Counted from the first letter of the stretch, positions 1 through 12,868 are shown. The stretch: DNA of 64,000 nucleotides from Pyrrhoderma lamaoense (GCA_002794735.1 NBAZ01000006.1:1054001-1118000), one strand, 5' to 3'. The notes: generated by a model from the sequence alone, not told the origin. Translations and numbers: made by a program.

Positions 1-1985
1 AGATGAGCATCCTTGGGTAGATCCGCCTAATGTTGAAGGGATTTGATTGTAAAAAAATCAGTTCTAGAGCTTAAACATTCTGAAACTTACTAGAATATCA
101 TACAATTGCTGAAGAAAAGAGGCTTAGTCTTTGCACATATTCAAAGAGTTTAACTATATCAACTTACATCATCTCTCAATGGCCGTAACGCTTGTGGTCA
201 ACTGGATAGATACCTGGAAGAGTGTTTGATAAATTTGGAATTAAGCTATATTAAGTGAGGCACATACATTCGTCTTTACCATCACGCTCATCCCGTCGAA
301 TTCATCAGGTATCTGTCCACCGTGACCGGAGTCTAATGTAAAAGTATTAGCTTATTTAAACTTAGTTTATGTATTAGGATCCAACTGACAGTGAATGAAA
401 AGCGAGTCTCCAGACTCGGCACCCCGAACAAGTTCCTGCATATGGCTGATAATCTTCTTTTTCGTTGGTGGCTTATTATCCCAGGAATCGACAAGGATAT
501 CTATATCCCTATCTTTATAACCATTGCTCTCTACAATAATTGTCAGGTGAGCTCAATCTACTATATCCGAGTTTCAACGTACTTAGGAAGTCTTTCATGT
601 TGTTAACGTCGTCTGCACAACCCCTCAACTGCCCCTTCTGCCCATGGTAGTTGATACCAATCTTATAGATAATCACCGCCAATCAGTAAAATCTTATTTA
701 AAAGAGAAAGTCTGAGCTTACAAGCAATGCCCTCTTTCTACCCTTCGGCCTCAATATATCCTCCCAAACGAATTTTGGCTCCTGTACACCATCTTCGGTA
801 CGCACTATTTCAACTCTCTTACAATAGTGCCCAAGTCGAAATTCATCTTCGGTGGCCTCTTCTGGAGGAGCTGTGTCAAGATCCCTGCTATATACTTGTG
901 TCTCAGCGTCAACATACCGGGACCGTGGGTCATCTGTATAAGCACATTGTCTACAAAACACATTTTTGAATCTTGAATTCAAGATCCTGTCATCACGAAG
1001 CTGCATGAGTTTTCTAGGAAGCGCTTGATTTCTCGGCCAAGGCTTCCCACAATGAGGACAGATCTCTTCGGGGGTGGAGGTTGAGGATGATAAACAAGTC
1101 CTGATCTTGGATCAAGATAAACAATTGTCCCACATTTCTGACAGAAGGCCTCTCCATATTCAATGGACTTTGAGCCACTATAGTTAGCATACTTTTGTTC
1201 TGGAGTTTGTCGAACAGGACTTGTCTTTCTTTGATTATCTCTTGGGTTCCTTTGGCTATCTCTTGACGGGTCCCGAGACTTAGTTCCCCGTTCCGGTGAC
1301 GTTTGCCTCGAAGCTTGATCTCTGCTAGCCCGCTCATTAGATCGAGGTGGGGGTGGGGAGGTTGCCTTCCCTTGAATGCTCCCTTTTGTCCCTACTATTC
1401 CTACTCGTGCTTCTCTTATCCCTTTCTTCTTCTCTCCATGGAGGAGTAGGATCTGAGTTCAGACCGAAAAGCTTCTTGGCACCATCAAGAAATCCGGACC
1501 TTTTCTTGGTGCTGGAGCTACCTTTAGAGTCACCTTCCTTTTTCTTCCTAGCCTTCCTAGCCTCTTCTTCTGCCTCTCTAGCAACTCTCTCTTCATACTC
1601 ATAATCTCTACCGCCAACTCTGAAGTGTTGTTTGGTTGGCGTCAAAGGACTAGAATTGTCTTCTCTGGCCTTTCTTTCCCTACTCGGAGAGTCCTTCTTC
1701 CCCCCATCCATCCCTGCAAGCCATCCGTCAATTATGGATTGCTTCTCTTTTCTTTCTCGTTCTCGTTCCCTTTCTCTTCCCCATTTCGCTCTCTCGTTCT
1801 TCCTCTTTCTGTGCTCCTTTCATTCCCTCTTTCATTTCTCCTGATATCTGTTGGAACATTCTTGTTCTTTACTTCGCCACGAGCACCTTCTCTACTTGAA
1901 TTTCTCTGGTCCTTGCTAGTCCTCCTGGAGACGTTGAGCGGCCGCGAGAAACTCGTGAGCTACTGCTACGGCGCTTGTCCACCAT
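1..1985 (-). CDS. MCA1: Metacaspase (C14 cysteine protease), 3' end beyond window
   Basis: Caspase-fold Arg/Lys-specific protease, linked in fungi to stress response, protein quality control and cell death. Exons read on the minus strand: about 1985-722, 661-583, 530-390, 332-268, 213-168, 108-91 and 26-1, continuing off the left edge. The family is shown by LLIGINYHGQKGQLRGCADD, the strand ILVDSWDN and the catalytic-histidine motif HYSGHGGQIPDEFDGDERDG. The catalytic cysteine block (usually DCCHSG) should lie just outside the window. The prodomain is unusual: an Arg/Ser/Glu-rich tract (RERERERERK-like), then a zinc-ribbon-like set of CxxC pairs (CQKC, CPHC, CRQC). About seven single-base gaps are needed to keep one frame, for example in the C runs near 1349-1360, in CCCCC near 1065 (PPPPEE) and at GACGGG(G)ATGAG in the 332-268 exon. 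The start at 1985 is the first ATG of the RS-rich frame. Identity is firm; prodomain exon limits are less so. Confidence 0.9.
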
Positions 1986-2372
1986 CAGTGTATGCCGTAG
2001 ATACCCAGAGCTTGAGAACACACACGCAAGAGAACAAGCTCAACGTACTAACATTGCAGCAATCTAGGTATACTAGTAACTGTGTAGAAAGAGCAAAGTA
2101 AAAAGACCGAGCAATTATATATAAATGAAACGGGCAAAGTGGCAATTGCTGTACTTTCATTATACATTATTTCTTACTATGTTTTCTTGTTAACTATCGG
2201 ATTGCTTTTATGAGTCGATGTGGATTGAAACAAGAAGGCCAGAAGGACAGAGATTAAGCGATTTACATATCAAGAGTGAAATATCCTTACTAAGCACAAT
2301 CTAGTAATGCTCTGAGGAGACTGGTTCTATAGATAGCAACGGTCTACAAAAACGCGTCCTCTGACAGTGGCC
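1986..2372. promoter_or_regulatory. Divergent intergenic region, metacaspase / LCB1
   Basis: 387 bp between two divergent start codons, so it must hold both promoters. An AT-rich TATATATAAA stretch near 2116-2125 could be a TATA-like element for the metacaspase side. No other motif stands out and no gene is visible. Confidence 0.5.
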
Positions 2373-4189
2373 ATGAACTCGGACGCTGACTCGGCGCAGT
2401 CTCTTGTACTTTATCTTTCTTACACCTTCTCTCTCGTACAGGATGCCTTTTTCAAGATTCCAGGTTCAGCAGTCGTCGCACGTTATGTCAAGTCTTCTCA
2501 CCAGAACGACCCTGGTCGGACCATTCTCGAATTAATCCTCTTCCTCTTCGCTGTCTTCACTTTGCTTCAGTCTAGAACCCGAGCAGACAGAGCAGCCAAA
2601 AACTTTGTTAAGTATACAGAAGAGGTTACTTATATTTCCGGTTGCCAAATAGACGAGTCAGTGCTGACAGTGATTGGTCTAGGAAATTGACGAACTCGTC
2701 GACGAGTGGAAACCAGAACCTTTAGCAGAACCTTTGGACGCTGTCGAGCAGAGCGATTATAATGCCATCCCCGTCATTCAAGGCCCCCTCGGCCCCAAGC
2801 CCAAGTTGCTCAGTAATGGTAAAACCGTCACCAATCTTGCTAGCTTCAATTTCGCCGGTCTAGCTGGCAATGAGATGATTAAGGAACGCGCGGTAGCTAT
2901 ACTCAGAAAATACGGTCTCGGCAGTTGCGGACCTCCAGGTTTCTATGGTACTCTTGGTATGTACTTATCACTAATTCTCTATAATCATAGGCTCATATCA
3001 TATCTCTAAGACGTTCACAACGACCTCGAACGTGACATTGCAGAATTTTTGGGTACAGAGGACTGCATCATCTATTCTCAGGGATTTTCTACTGTCCCCT
3101 CGGTTATTGGCGCTTTCTGCAAGCGTGGGGATGTAATTGTAGCGGACCGAGGCATAAACTTTGCATTACAAAAAGGTCTTCAGATTTCTCGTTCTACGAT
3201 TCGCTGGTTCGATCATAACGACCTCAAGAGCCTTGAAGAGGTGTTAATTAGCGTCGACAAAGAACGCAAGAAGAAGAAACTTCCTCTTACAAGACGTTTT
3301 ATCGTAACTGAGGGTATTTTCGAAAATGATGGAGCTCTACTTGACTTGCCTAAAGTTGTCAGTAAACCGAAATTTCATAATCATTCTGCCTATGCGATAA
3401 GACCATTCTAATCAATCACATGTTCATTTCGACTTACAGATAGAACTGAAAGAAAAGTACAAATTCCGGCTCTTACTCGATGAATCTTTCTCCTTTGGTA
3501 CCGTTGGTCGCACCGGACGTGGTCTTACTGAGTTATACAATGTCCCGGCCTCCTCTGTAGATATGATCGTCGGTTCCATGGCGAACTCGCTCTGTTCGGG
3601 TGGTGGATTTTGTGCTGCGTCTCGCATCGTTACTGAGCACCAACGTATCAATGGCACATCTTTCGTCTTCTCTGCTGCTATGCCTGCCCTTCTTGCAACC
3701 TCCGCCTCAGAAGGTATTAATATTCTCACCAACACGCCTTCTATCATGTCCAACCTACAGGAGAATATCCGCGCTATTCGTGCCGTATTGGATAAACTAG
3801 ACTGCATCACTATCCCTTCACACCCTGCAAGCCCGATTATCCATATCAACGTGAAGCCCCTTCCCACCAGCTCTCTCCTACCCCCTCCTGTAGATTCACC
3901 GAAACCCAAACCAGCGGCAACGCGAAGTAGCCCATCCTCTGTCCAACCATACAATCCCGTTCAGTTCAACGTGAATGAAGAGGAACGTCTATTGCAGCAA
4001 GTTGTCGAAGAGGCTCTTTCTCAGGGTGTGATGATTACTCGTGCTAAGCGTCTACATGGTCAGGAACTTTACGAGCCGAGGCCAAGCATCCGTATCGCTG
4101 TCACTGCCACTCTTAGCAAGAAGGATTGCGAGAAAGCGGCGGGCGTCATCAAGAATGCGCTCGTCAAAGTTCTGGGCAAAAGGAAGTGA
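2373..4189 (+). CDS. LCB1: Serine palmitoyltransferase subunit 1
   Basis: Non-catalytic LCB1 subunit of serine palmitoyltransferase. With LCB2 it condenses serine and palmitoyl-CoA at the ER, the first step of sphingolipid synthesis. Four exons: 2373-2624, 2683-2956, 3011-3357 and 3440-4189, giving 540 aa, normal for the family, with no frame break. One N-terminal membrane span (ILELILFLFAVFTLL, about residues 50-65) precedes the fold-type I aminotransferase domain. Recognisable blocks are SCGPPGFYGTLDVHNDLE (the Cys aligns with human SPTLC1 C133), LLLDESFSFGTVGRTGRGL and VGSMANSLCSGGGF. The last lacks the PLP lysine that LCB2 has, as expected for LCB1. The GTG at 2367 is not used; ATG at 2373 follows two codons later in frame. 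Intron 1 uses donor GTTACT, which also shows the species tolerates weak donors. Confidence 0.95.
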
Positions 4190-5034
4190 TGAAACGATCT
4201 CACACTCGGAACTCTACATGACATTTACATCTGATGTTGATGCTTATTACGATGAAACGAAGCTTCTTGAACTAAACAGCTCCCGTTGTGTTATAGCTTC
4301 AATGTCGAAACGGATTTTTTTAGATATCGAATTTAGTGTGGACAACCTTATCTTAGGCTTCTCTTGACTATCCCTCTCTCTTTCCTCCATGTAATATTCT
4401 ATGTTGTTTTTCCATAATGTGCACTCTTACAATTAATAAAGAGCTTAACTCTAGAACAAGGCTGAAAAGAGAAATTGAAAAAACTATCCTAGTTGTCCAT
4501 ACGGCTACAGAGCGAATGATTTGGAAGAAAATTATATTTTGGGTCGAGAGTAATTAATAGATACCATAGTTCAGTTCACGCAATTATAAAAAAAAGAATT
4601 TGAAAAGAACAAGAGGAAGCTTAGACATAGTAAAGAGAACGTCTACGTATGCGAAATGTTCGACAGCAAGAAACCCATAAGGATGTAACAGTCCAAGGAG
4701 AATAGTCAGGTAGAGATTGAAGTGTATGTATGCGTGATAGAGAGGATAGTACTATATTGGGGTTGGTAGTGGTGATCATTGCAATATGCGAAGTCCGTAA
4801 GAGAAAAAGAAAGAAAAGAGAAAGACAGGATTAAAAGGGATGTAAAAGGAATGAAGGATAGCAAAGAGGTAACGTCTGGCTAAAAAAAGTTTTTCATCCT
4901 TACAGTATCTCTTCCCCACAAGTAATCAAAGTCCGAGAGGTGGTGTCATCATAAACAGAGTAAGAAATGAGGGATGATAAAAGAATGTGTCGTCAATCAA
5001 AGAGGATGCAGATGTAAAGTAGTAACTAATGCGG
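4190..5034. other. Convergent 3' region LCB1 / chitin synthase
   Basis: 845 bp between two convergent stop codons, AT-rich, presumably both 3' UTRs and poly(A) sites (AATAAA at 4434-4439 on the plus strand). I see no gene or repeat. Confidence 0.6.
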
Positions 5035-8000
5035 TCATGACTGAGAAAGAATAGCACGGTCGATGGCATTATTAATGACCGCTTTCCGTGCTGTAAGGTC
5101 TATACCAAACATGCCTTCAAGGCGCTGTCTTACATTTTTCTTGGTGATCGTATTCAAATCCGCCTCTTGAAGTATGTCCTGTACTGCTTTCTCTAGCTCA
5201 GCATCCGTTGGACCTCCTAGAGCTCCTCCGAAGAAGTCTCCATCTTCCGGACTTCTTGTACTCGGGATGGGCATATCAAGATAGTTAGTTACAGGTCGGG
5301 ATGGTGTAGGTTGCTGTAGACCCATTTCACTCATAGGACGCAAAGGTGAACCCATGTATCCGCCACCTATGGGAGTATTCCGCCCAGACTGATAACCAGG
5401 AGGAGGATGCATTGGCTGCATTCCCATACCCATACCCATCTGCATCTGATACTGTGATGGGGCAGGAGAGTAGCTCCTTGGCTGAGGATCATAATACGTT
5501 TCACGTCCATAAAGCGAAGCTGTTCGAGATTCCGCATAGCCTTCATTCTTCTGTTTGGATGGAGGTACCCAAGATCCAATACTGTGATTTGATTCTTTGT
5601 CCCACAACTCGTTCTCGTACTCGCTCCAGCTCTTCAATGGAATAGAGCGAGGGTCGAATTTCCCTTCGTCCTATGATATGATATCCACGTCACTACTAAG
5701 CTAACATACAATTAATAAGAAAGACACTTACGTGAACAATCATCTTCTTTCCCTTTTCACCCATGACGATACGAGTAGCACCCCATGAGAAATCGTCCAT
5801 CTTCCAGAATGAATAAAGAGGGAGAAGGAATGCGAAGACCGGAGTGGCAAGAAGGTAGAATACCATCCAGCCGATCATATCCCACTTACGACGGAACAAG
5901 AAGACAAGTGCCTGGAGACCGTACACAGCAGCCAACATGATGATTGACCATGTCGGGACAGCTTCACCCTCTCCGATAACAAGAACCAAAAGATAAACAA
6001 TCTATTCGGAAAATGAATTAGCCATTCTGAAGAGTCGATATGACAACTGCACATCGTTACTCACATAAGCGACTGTAACAGGCTGGATAATTGTCGAAAT
6101 CAAATCAATGAAAACGACGAAACGCATTGAGAAACAACAGAAACCGCAAAGCCTGTCAAGGAAGACAAGTTCACCAAGATTGTGGATAGTCGAGTTAATC
6201 CAACGACGACGTTGCGAAAGAAGAACTTTCCATTCATCGGGAGCAACAGTGAAGGCCTTTGCATCTCGAACGAACTGTGTCTTGTACATCGGGAAGTGTT
6301 TCAACAACAGTGTCGTAAGGTAACGATCTTCACCAAGGTGCAAAAGGTTCTTCATGTGAAGAGTATCGACGCGATTCTCCGAGTAGTCATCAATGATAGA
6401 ATTTGCAACGAAAAGCGGCTTCTGTGTATCCGGAGTTCTAAGCCGATACATGGTGAAACAACCAGGAAGACAAGTAACGGAACCGAAAAGACTTTCGAAA
6501 GCTTTAGCAAGGTGATGAGAGATGTAGTATTCATACACCTTGTATGGTATTAGAGAAATCGTAATATACGTATCAAAATCCAAGTACATACCTGCATCAT
6601 CGTGATAATGGACTGCTTGGAGTTAGCCAATGAGGTTTCACCACAAACACCAAGTACTTTCTTATCATGAACCATACTATTTCAAGACTTTAGTTGGACC
6701 ACTTTGCGTAGGCGGATAGACAAGGACTTACGCAGAGATCAAACGGTTAAGGGAAAGTGTATCAACGACGGTATCAGCATCCACCATGAATAGGTACTCA
6801 TAGAACGTAGGATTAACACCAATAACATTCTTGATCTGATGATAAATCTCAAGTTCAAGTGGGTTCATAGGGGCATCAAAGTGAACCTTATTATCATATT
6901 AATTATTATGAGTTCCTCATGAAGAAAAATCTAATATTAGGCTTACCTTGTTCAAGAAGCGCATCAGAATCATCTGTGTGTCTCGCTTACCACGGTTACC
7001 AGGCCGAGATCTCTCAGTAGGTTTACCAACTTTTACAACAACAACATACGGAACGACATGTCCAGCACATTCATAGAGTCCAGAATAAACTTTACCCATA
7101 TTATGTTGCTTGGCACCTTCACCCAAAGACAAGAAACTAAGAGGTTCGGGGTCCAAATTCGCGTCAGCACCCAGGATGTCCAGTACAATTCGTGGCGTAG
7201 GTCGATCATTCCCGGAACCGACGATGTTACCATCACAAATGACAAAGATGAGCTTACGCTTGTCATCGTACCTCAATTTTGCAATCGAATCAATAGTCTT
7301 GCGCATTGAATCTTCACCTTCAGTATAACAAGGAATCTGACAGATGACGAATTTATCATGATCCTCAGGAGCCCGCGTAGAGCTGAAACTCAAGGCAGCA
7401 AGGAACTTGAACCCAATGATCGCTACCATAACAATTGACAATGCAAGAAGAATGTACGTGGCGAACAAACACTTTGGTGCATTACGATGATCTTCCTTAC
7501 CGACGACGAATAGGTTCCTCAAACAAGTCTTCTGTCTAGAAAGGATATCACTGTCGATATTAAGATTATCAAGCTTCTTCGTGATATCTGTACCAGCATT
7601 TGAGACAAACAGGTCCACAATACTCGGGTGCATGTACTGAGTTGAGACACCACTTGGTGAAGAGAAACCGTCAGGAGCTTCTACGCCTGGAGGGAAATTA
7701 ATATAGTCTGTCAGATCATAGACCAGTCCATTGTAGATTGCGATAGCATTTCCACTGCTCGCTTCGCTAGAAACTTCTTTTGATGTCAAGCCCAAGAAAC
7801 CTACTCGGTAATTCCATCGCATTAAGGTCATGCTTTCAAAGTACCAGTCAGGGCGAGAGTCATTTGTCCAGGCACGGAAGTCATGATATTGCGTGTATGT
7901 ATCAGTCGAGTTCTTTGAATTCAATGTCACAAGTGGACTAACAGTGCCGTCAATACCGTTGCAAACAGCTGAAACCTGAATTGGGAAGAGATCGTCTGAT

Positions 8001-11000
8001 GAAGTACCAGCGTAGTTTTCCATAAGTTTTGTCGGGACAACACTGACAATACGCTGATGGAATGGCATGATACTGGAAAGATCAAATACCTCTCCACGAA
8101 TCGATGTGTACATACTTCCTGAGTCCTTGTCATGAGAAGCCAACTCAGATTGACTAAAGACATGCTCCGTAGGACAAATCAAGTTTCCAAGAACAGCAAT
8201 AACAAATGCAGCGGAAAGACAGGTAAACCAGATGATAATATTCAGCGCCAACTTCTCTCTCCAAGCCTGTCGGACATCGAGACGCTTCATCCGACCACAC
8301 CATATGAGAAAGATGTTGGGACACCACCATGTAAGCAACCAAACAAAGGCGACCCATCTCCTACGAGCAGAAGACTCCTTGATATCTTCAGTCGTTTCCC
8401 CTTCCATTACTTCACCAGGTAACGCCTCTTACCCAACAACCCTTCGTATCGTCATTTTGGAACATATTTCTTGAAGGTGCGTAAGACTCAGAACCGAAAT
8501 TAGACATCGAGTCATCCGATTGCTCGTAAGTCGACTCTTCGCATCCATATCGTCGCTTCGGAACGACCTTCGTTCGTCGTAATCATCGTGATACATATCA
8601 GCACGCATAAACGGCGATGCATTCGCAACAAGGGGTAGTTGTTGATTAGACTGGCCAAAGGGATCATTAAATGCTCCCATAGTTGGTGACCCACTATCTT
8701 GGTGACCATGCGATGAGTAAGGCCCATACATGTCTCCACTTCGGAGGTCAAGTCCAGCTTCAGCCTCAGCATCACGAAGTCGATTTCGTTTTTGTTCTTC
8801 TACATCCTCCGCACGAATTCGATCCTCCAATTTATGAAAGGCAAGTTGAGACAAGAAAACCTGTAAGAAGGTAAATAGCGGTTTAAAATAGGGTGCAAAG
8901 GATGTAGTAAAGTACATACCTTGTAGTTGCCTAAAACAATGTCATTATCTTTCAAGTCCAAAGCAGTTCGAGCCTGCTCGATCTTTGCCCGTTCATCACC
9001 TTCGAAAATATTCAAGGCAGCCAACTGAGCTTTGTACCTATCACAAAATTCTTCCGGTGTCATATTAACTTCAAATACGTTCGCACATCTTTTCGCAATC
9101 TCCGTTAGGCCTGCACTACGAATCTGTCCCTTAACAGCTCGTCCTTCAAGTTGCAGTGGCAGCTGTGAGTCGTTTGGATTTATGCAAAAGACAAACCAAG
9201 CTTGGGCTTCATCCAGTGTAGAGAACAGGGTATCCAAGGCAGCACGGAATACTCCGGCAGTGCAAGGAGACTTGCCATCCAACACCAAGTCATCATCATC
9301 TTTATCATCTTCATTAACGACAGTCGCCCCACCAAGAGTGTTCTTACGCTTGATTGTGCCTTTACGCCGAGTCGAAGGCGCTCGCATAGGCTTGACTGTC
9401 TGCTGGGCGGCAACAATCGTATCCTCATTTCGTGGATGAGCCTGAGTGGCAATTGCCTTACCGGTAAAGAGACCTCGGATGAACGGGTTTACAGATCCAG
9501 AGCCTTCTGTGCCATGCGGTGTTTCAGTACTAGATCCACGAAGTAAAGAGACGAAATCAGGATTGACAGCGTCGAGATTCTTCTCAAGGAGACCTTCAGA
9601 AGAGTACGTAACAGGTCCATTAAAGTGATTAACTGTGAAGGTTGGGAACCCTGATCGATCTATTCCTCCAACTTTGAATGATGAGTGATTTCCCCAACGC
9701 TTACTGAATGCCTCAACCATAGTGTGATCAGACTTTTTGGGCATCCGCCTAGCTTGGTCATCCATGATGTGGACCAGACCACCAGGCATGTTGGTCAGTA
9801 ACCTCACACATTCAGAATTATCGAAATAAGGAGGACAGGAACGTAACGAGAAATGCCTTCTTGATTGTATTCATCAACATGAACCTCGAACATCCGCCTT
9901 TGGATCCAATTATGCAATCGTTCATTGGCGAAGTTTATACAGAATTGATCAAGGGAGTTCGCTCGACTGGCCGAAGCCGCCATGTTTTGGGGACCTGGGA
10001 GGTCAAAGAGACCGATGAAAGTGGTGAAATCATCTCTACAGAGCTTCTGGTTGATGTTCTCGTTTAACCAAGAGAAAAGAAGAGAGTAGAGTATCTTAGC
10101 CAGGTCATCCCGATTATCTGAAGCACCATCAGGATCCAAGAATACAGTGCACAGTTCCTTTTTGACCAATTTCATCTTGCACGACAAAGCATTTTCAAGC
10201 GCTTGGGTCTGTACACCAAGGAATTCGGCGACAGTCTCGAGAACATCTGTATTCTTGACAACAGCAGCATCCTCATTTCGCTGACGATCAATAATGAACT
10301 CTAAGTTACCAAGGTGTAAGATGGCAGCCAATAATTGACAAGTCTGTGCAACACTCCTTTTTGAAAGTCCGACAGATTTCAAAGCAACTTTTAATTGATC
10401 AAATCGAACTCCGTCATCATCTGGCCTCACACCAGAGGCCTGTCGAGGACCAAGATAACGGAAAGCAGTCCTATCTGTGAGCTTTAAGTATTGTCTCTCC
10501 TCAGCAGAAGCACCCGCCACCAAGTAGTAGAAAATATGGAAGTTGCGCTCGCCCGAAGGAGCACCGGCAACGCGACTCCTCTCCAAATAGTAATCAAGAG
10601 TCTTGACCCCGCTTAATCGGCCACGTTCCGTGAATTGTAGTTCAGTATACTTCCCAAAACGAGAGGCATTTGGATTGAAAAGTGTTCGTGCATTACCGAA
10701 CGATTCGAGGACGAACTCGGCCGCGGGAATTTGAGTGGAGAGCTTAGAGCCTTTCTTTCCAGGATTACTGACACTTAGCTCGATGATGGATTTGATTGCA
10801 AGTCTCCGGTTCTCAGATTTGCCGCTACACGTCTCACCGCTACATTATGACCGAGTAAGAGTATTTTAAGTAAGGCGAAGTACAGCATTGACGTGAGTAG
10901 AATCATGACTTAGCAACCGGGAAAAAATAGAAAATTTGACGGATGATTGTACTCACCTGAAAAGAATGCACTGATCCTGTTGAGTACGCCGCATGTGGTA

Positions 11001-11297
11001 GTAGGCATTGTTTGCCAGTTGGAAGATGTGAGGCGGGAGATACTCCTTGTCTGGAGAAGTATTCCGATACTCTGAGGCGTACTTCATGAGCACAGAATCG
11101 GCGTTACTGGGCACATATTTGTGGGGATTAAGAGCAACGATGGCAGAAGAACCGATGTTGACATAGATATTTTCTGAGAGATAACGTTCACGAAGGCATG
11201 AGACGATAATGTCGTCTGAGATTGGAGATAGGTTCGCAAGGTTTGTAGTGTTCTCGAGGCGTTGATGAAGTAATGTGGATTGCCTGTTGTTAGCCAT
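5035..11297 (-). CDS. Chitin synthase with myosin-like motor domain (class V/VII type)
   Basis: Processive plasma-membrane enzyme polymerising UDP-GlcNAc into cell-wall chitin; the motor domain helps deliver it to growing tips. Eight exons: 11297-10957, 10839-8920, 8860-6947, 6886-6732, 6676-6592, 6538-6065, 6001-5732 and 5670-5035, about 1932 aa once four missing bases are allowed. Domain order: motor head with P-loop GETCSGKSE (about residue 115), switch-I-like NPNASRFGK and FDLPG; linker; membrane spans; two cytochrome-b5-like segments; glycosyltransferase domain with VDADT, GCFTMYR, GEDR and QRRRW (about 1582); further membrane spans; C-terminal DEK_C domain (last ~55 residues). Frame breaks: one at 9829-9836 just before YFDNSECV, and three within 8428-8517 inside a conserved linker ([15 protein letters not shown]). 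The peptides on both sides stay conserved, so this is probably an intact gene with sequence errors rather than a pseudogene. Divergent from SFM1. Confidence 0.95.
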
Positions 11298-11650
11298 CTT
11301 AGAAGGCAGGCACGCCCTAAAGGCTTATGCAACAAGAACGACGTCGACGACGACGAGGATGGAGGGAAGAATAACGGAATGAGAGGAAAAGAAAAGAGTG
11401 ATTTTAGAGACGAACACGACGACGCGGGCTCGTCGACGTCGACGGGAAAGATGAGGAGGAAAGGGTCGACGCGCCTGGGCTCCTGAGAGCTCTCACTCCA
11501 TTACCCAGAAGCGGCAGACCTTCCCAAATGGCTATCCCAGTTAGGGTTCTCCACATGGGTTTTTCCCATCAATCCAATCTTTTTTCTCCTTTTTTTTGCC
11601 AAATACCTGCTTTTTTTTTCTTCTCGGCTTTATTACTCAGACTTCATATC
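11298..11650. promoter_or_regulatory. Divergent promoter region, chitin synthase / SFM1
   Basis: 353 bp separate the two start codons. The chitin-synthase half (11335-11475) is rich in GACGACG/GTCGACG repeats; the SFM1 half is pyrimidine-rich (T runs at 11580-11626), typical of a fungal 5' leader on that strand. No specific factor site is assigned. Confidence 0.5.
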
Positions 11651-12868
11651 ATGCCATTCACCTATGTTATTGGTAACCCCTGTTGTTATTCTGATCCAAT
11701 ATTTATATATTAACTCCACTTGAAAAGAACATATGGAAGAAGATGAGCCTACGGAAGAAAAAACTCTTCCAGAATGGGTTGAATTAGAATATCTCGTTCG
11801 TCTCGTTTTTCCCCAAGGACTTTCATCCATTTTCATTCTTCTGTTTCAATCCCCTCGCCGCAATAACAATCACTAATCATCATTCCAATGTCATCAAAAT
11901 GAAATAGCATATGCGAACACTGGCAGGTCCAGAAGCTCAGATACATTTCACCGCACTTTCAAACTCCTCTGCAAATTCTCTCTCAAACGTATTCAAAGAT
12001 AGTATCACAAGTGTATCTGCAAAAGCAACCGCGACAGCTCATCAAATTGGTATTCTTGAGCTCATGAAAAGGGAAAATGTGCCTCTAGAGAAAGTCTGTC
12101 TCCTAGACCCAAAGGCCGAAAAGGAGCTTTCCCCAGAAGATGGCCAAGGGACTTTTAACTGGTTTCTCTTCGGTGTGAGTTTCAATTCTCTCGTTCTCAG
12201 GCGTGAACTTTAAACGACTATTAATATCAACTCTCTTCAAGGGTATTTTGGGTACGATATCAAAATAGCGATTACTATTCCTGGTTTATACAGAAGTATT
12301 CACATCGCATCCTATCTCTCTCTCGTCTGTAGGAGATGATCCCCACGAGACCGTACCGGAGAACTGAGAAAGCTAGGTTTTCCGACCCGGCACCTAGGTA
12401 ATATCCAGATGACGACAGACACTGCCCTAGGGGTTACAAAAAAAGTTGTTCACGATGGTGGTACGCCACAAACCGTTTACCTGTGCTAATTGGTATAGCT
12501 CGCTAACTAGTGGATTCTTTCTACTTTTTATAACGATTCAACTAAAATTCGGTATTATCTTTATCCAGTCAAGATACAAGACATTCCTTATACTGTAAGT
12601 TTAGTTTGTCGCTAAAGTCTTACTCAGGATAAGTTGATTATATGCGCTTGCTAATAAAATCTCGCCCCAGGATTTCCCAACGATAAAATTCAATGCAAGA
12701 GAAAGTGTTGAAATGCCTTTTCGTACGTTATTTGCACTCAACAGTCTATCATCACCCTTTCTCATGCGGGCTGTATCAGGTTATATCGCGGTAAACGGAA
12801 ATCCAGTCCTCCCGCCGGGCATGCGTGAGCTCTTACACAAGGACCTGGATCGCGGTTTCGATTTTTGA
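11651..12868 (+). CDS. SFM1: SPOUT-fold protein arginine methyltransferase Sfm1
   Basis: Homologue of yeast Sfm1, the SPOUT-family enzyme that monomethylates an arginine of ribosomal protein uS3 (Rps3). Eight exons: 11651-11672, 11728-11795, 11908-12174, 12242-12251, 12333-12460, 12569-12594, 12671-12722 and 12780-12868, about 220 aa, close to the yeast protein's length. Diagnostic blocks: N-terminal MPFTYVIEHMEE, ILGDDPPRDRTGELRK, LGNIQMTTDTALGVTKKVV, then NARESVEMPFRYI and a C-terminal PPGMRELLHKDL...FDF. The fourth exon is only 10 nt. One base is missing in the CCCC run at 12341-12344: GATCCCC(C)ACGAGAC is needed for DDPPRDR. Without it the frame hits stops at once. Strand and neighbours suggest a promoter shared with chitin synthase, without evident functional link. 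Confidence 0.93.

Noticed and set aside
9796..9840. A 45-nt GT...AG segment that could be an intron in the motor domain
   Set aside because: Removing it does not restore the frame (a TGA follows at once) and deletes the conserved YFDNSECV motif; a one-base shortage fits better.
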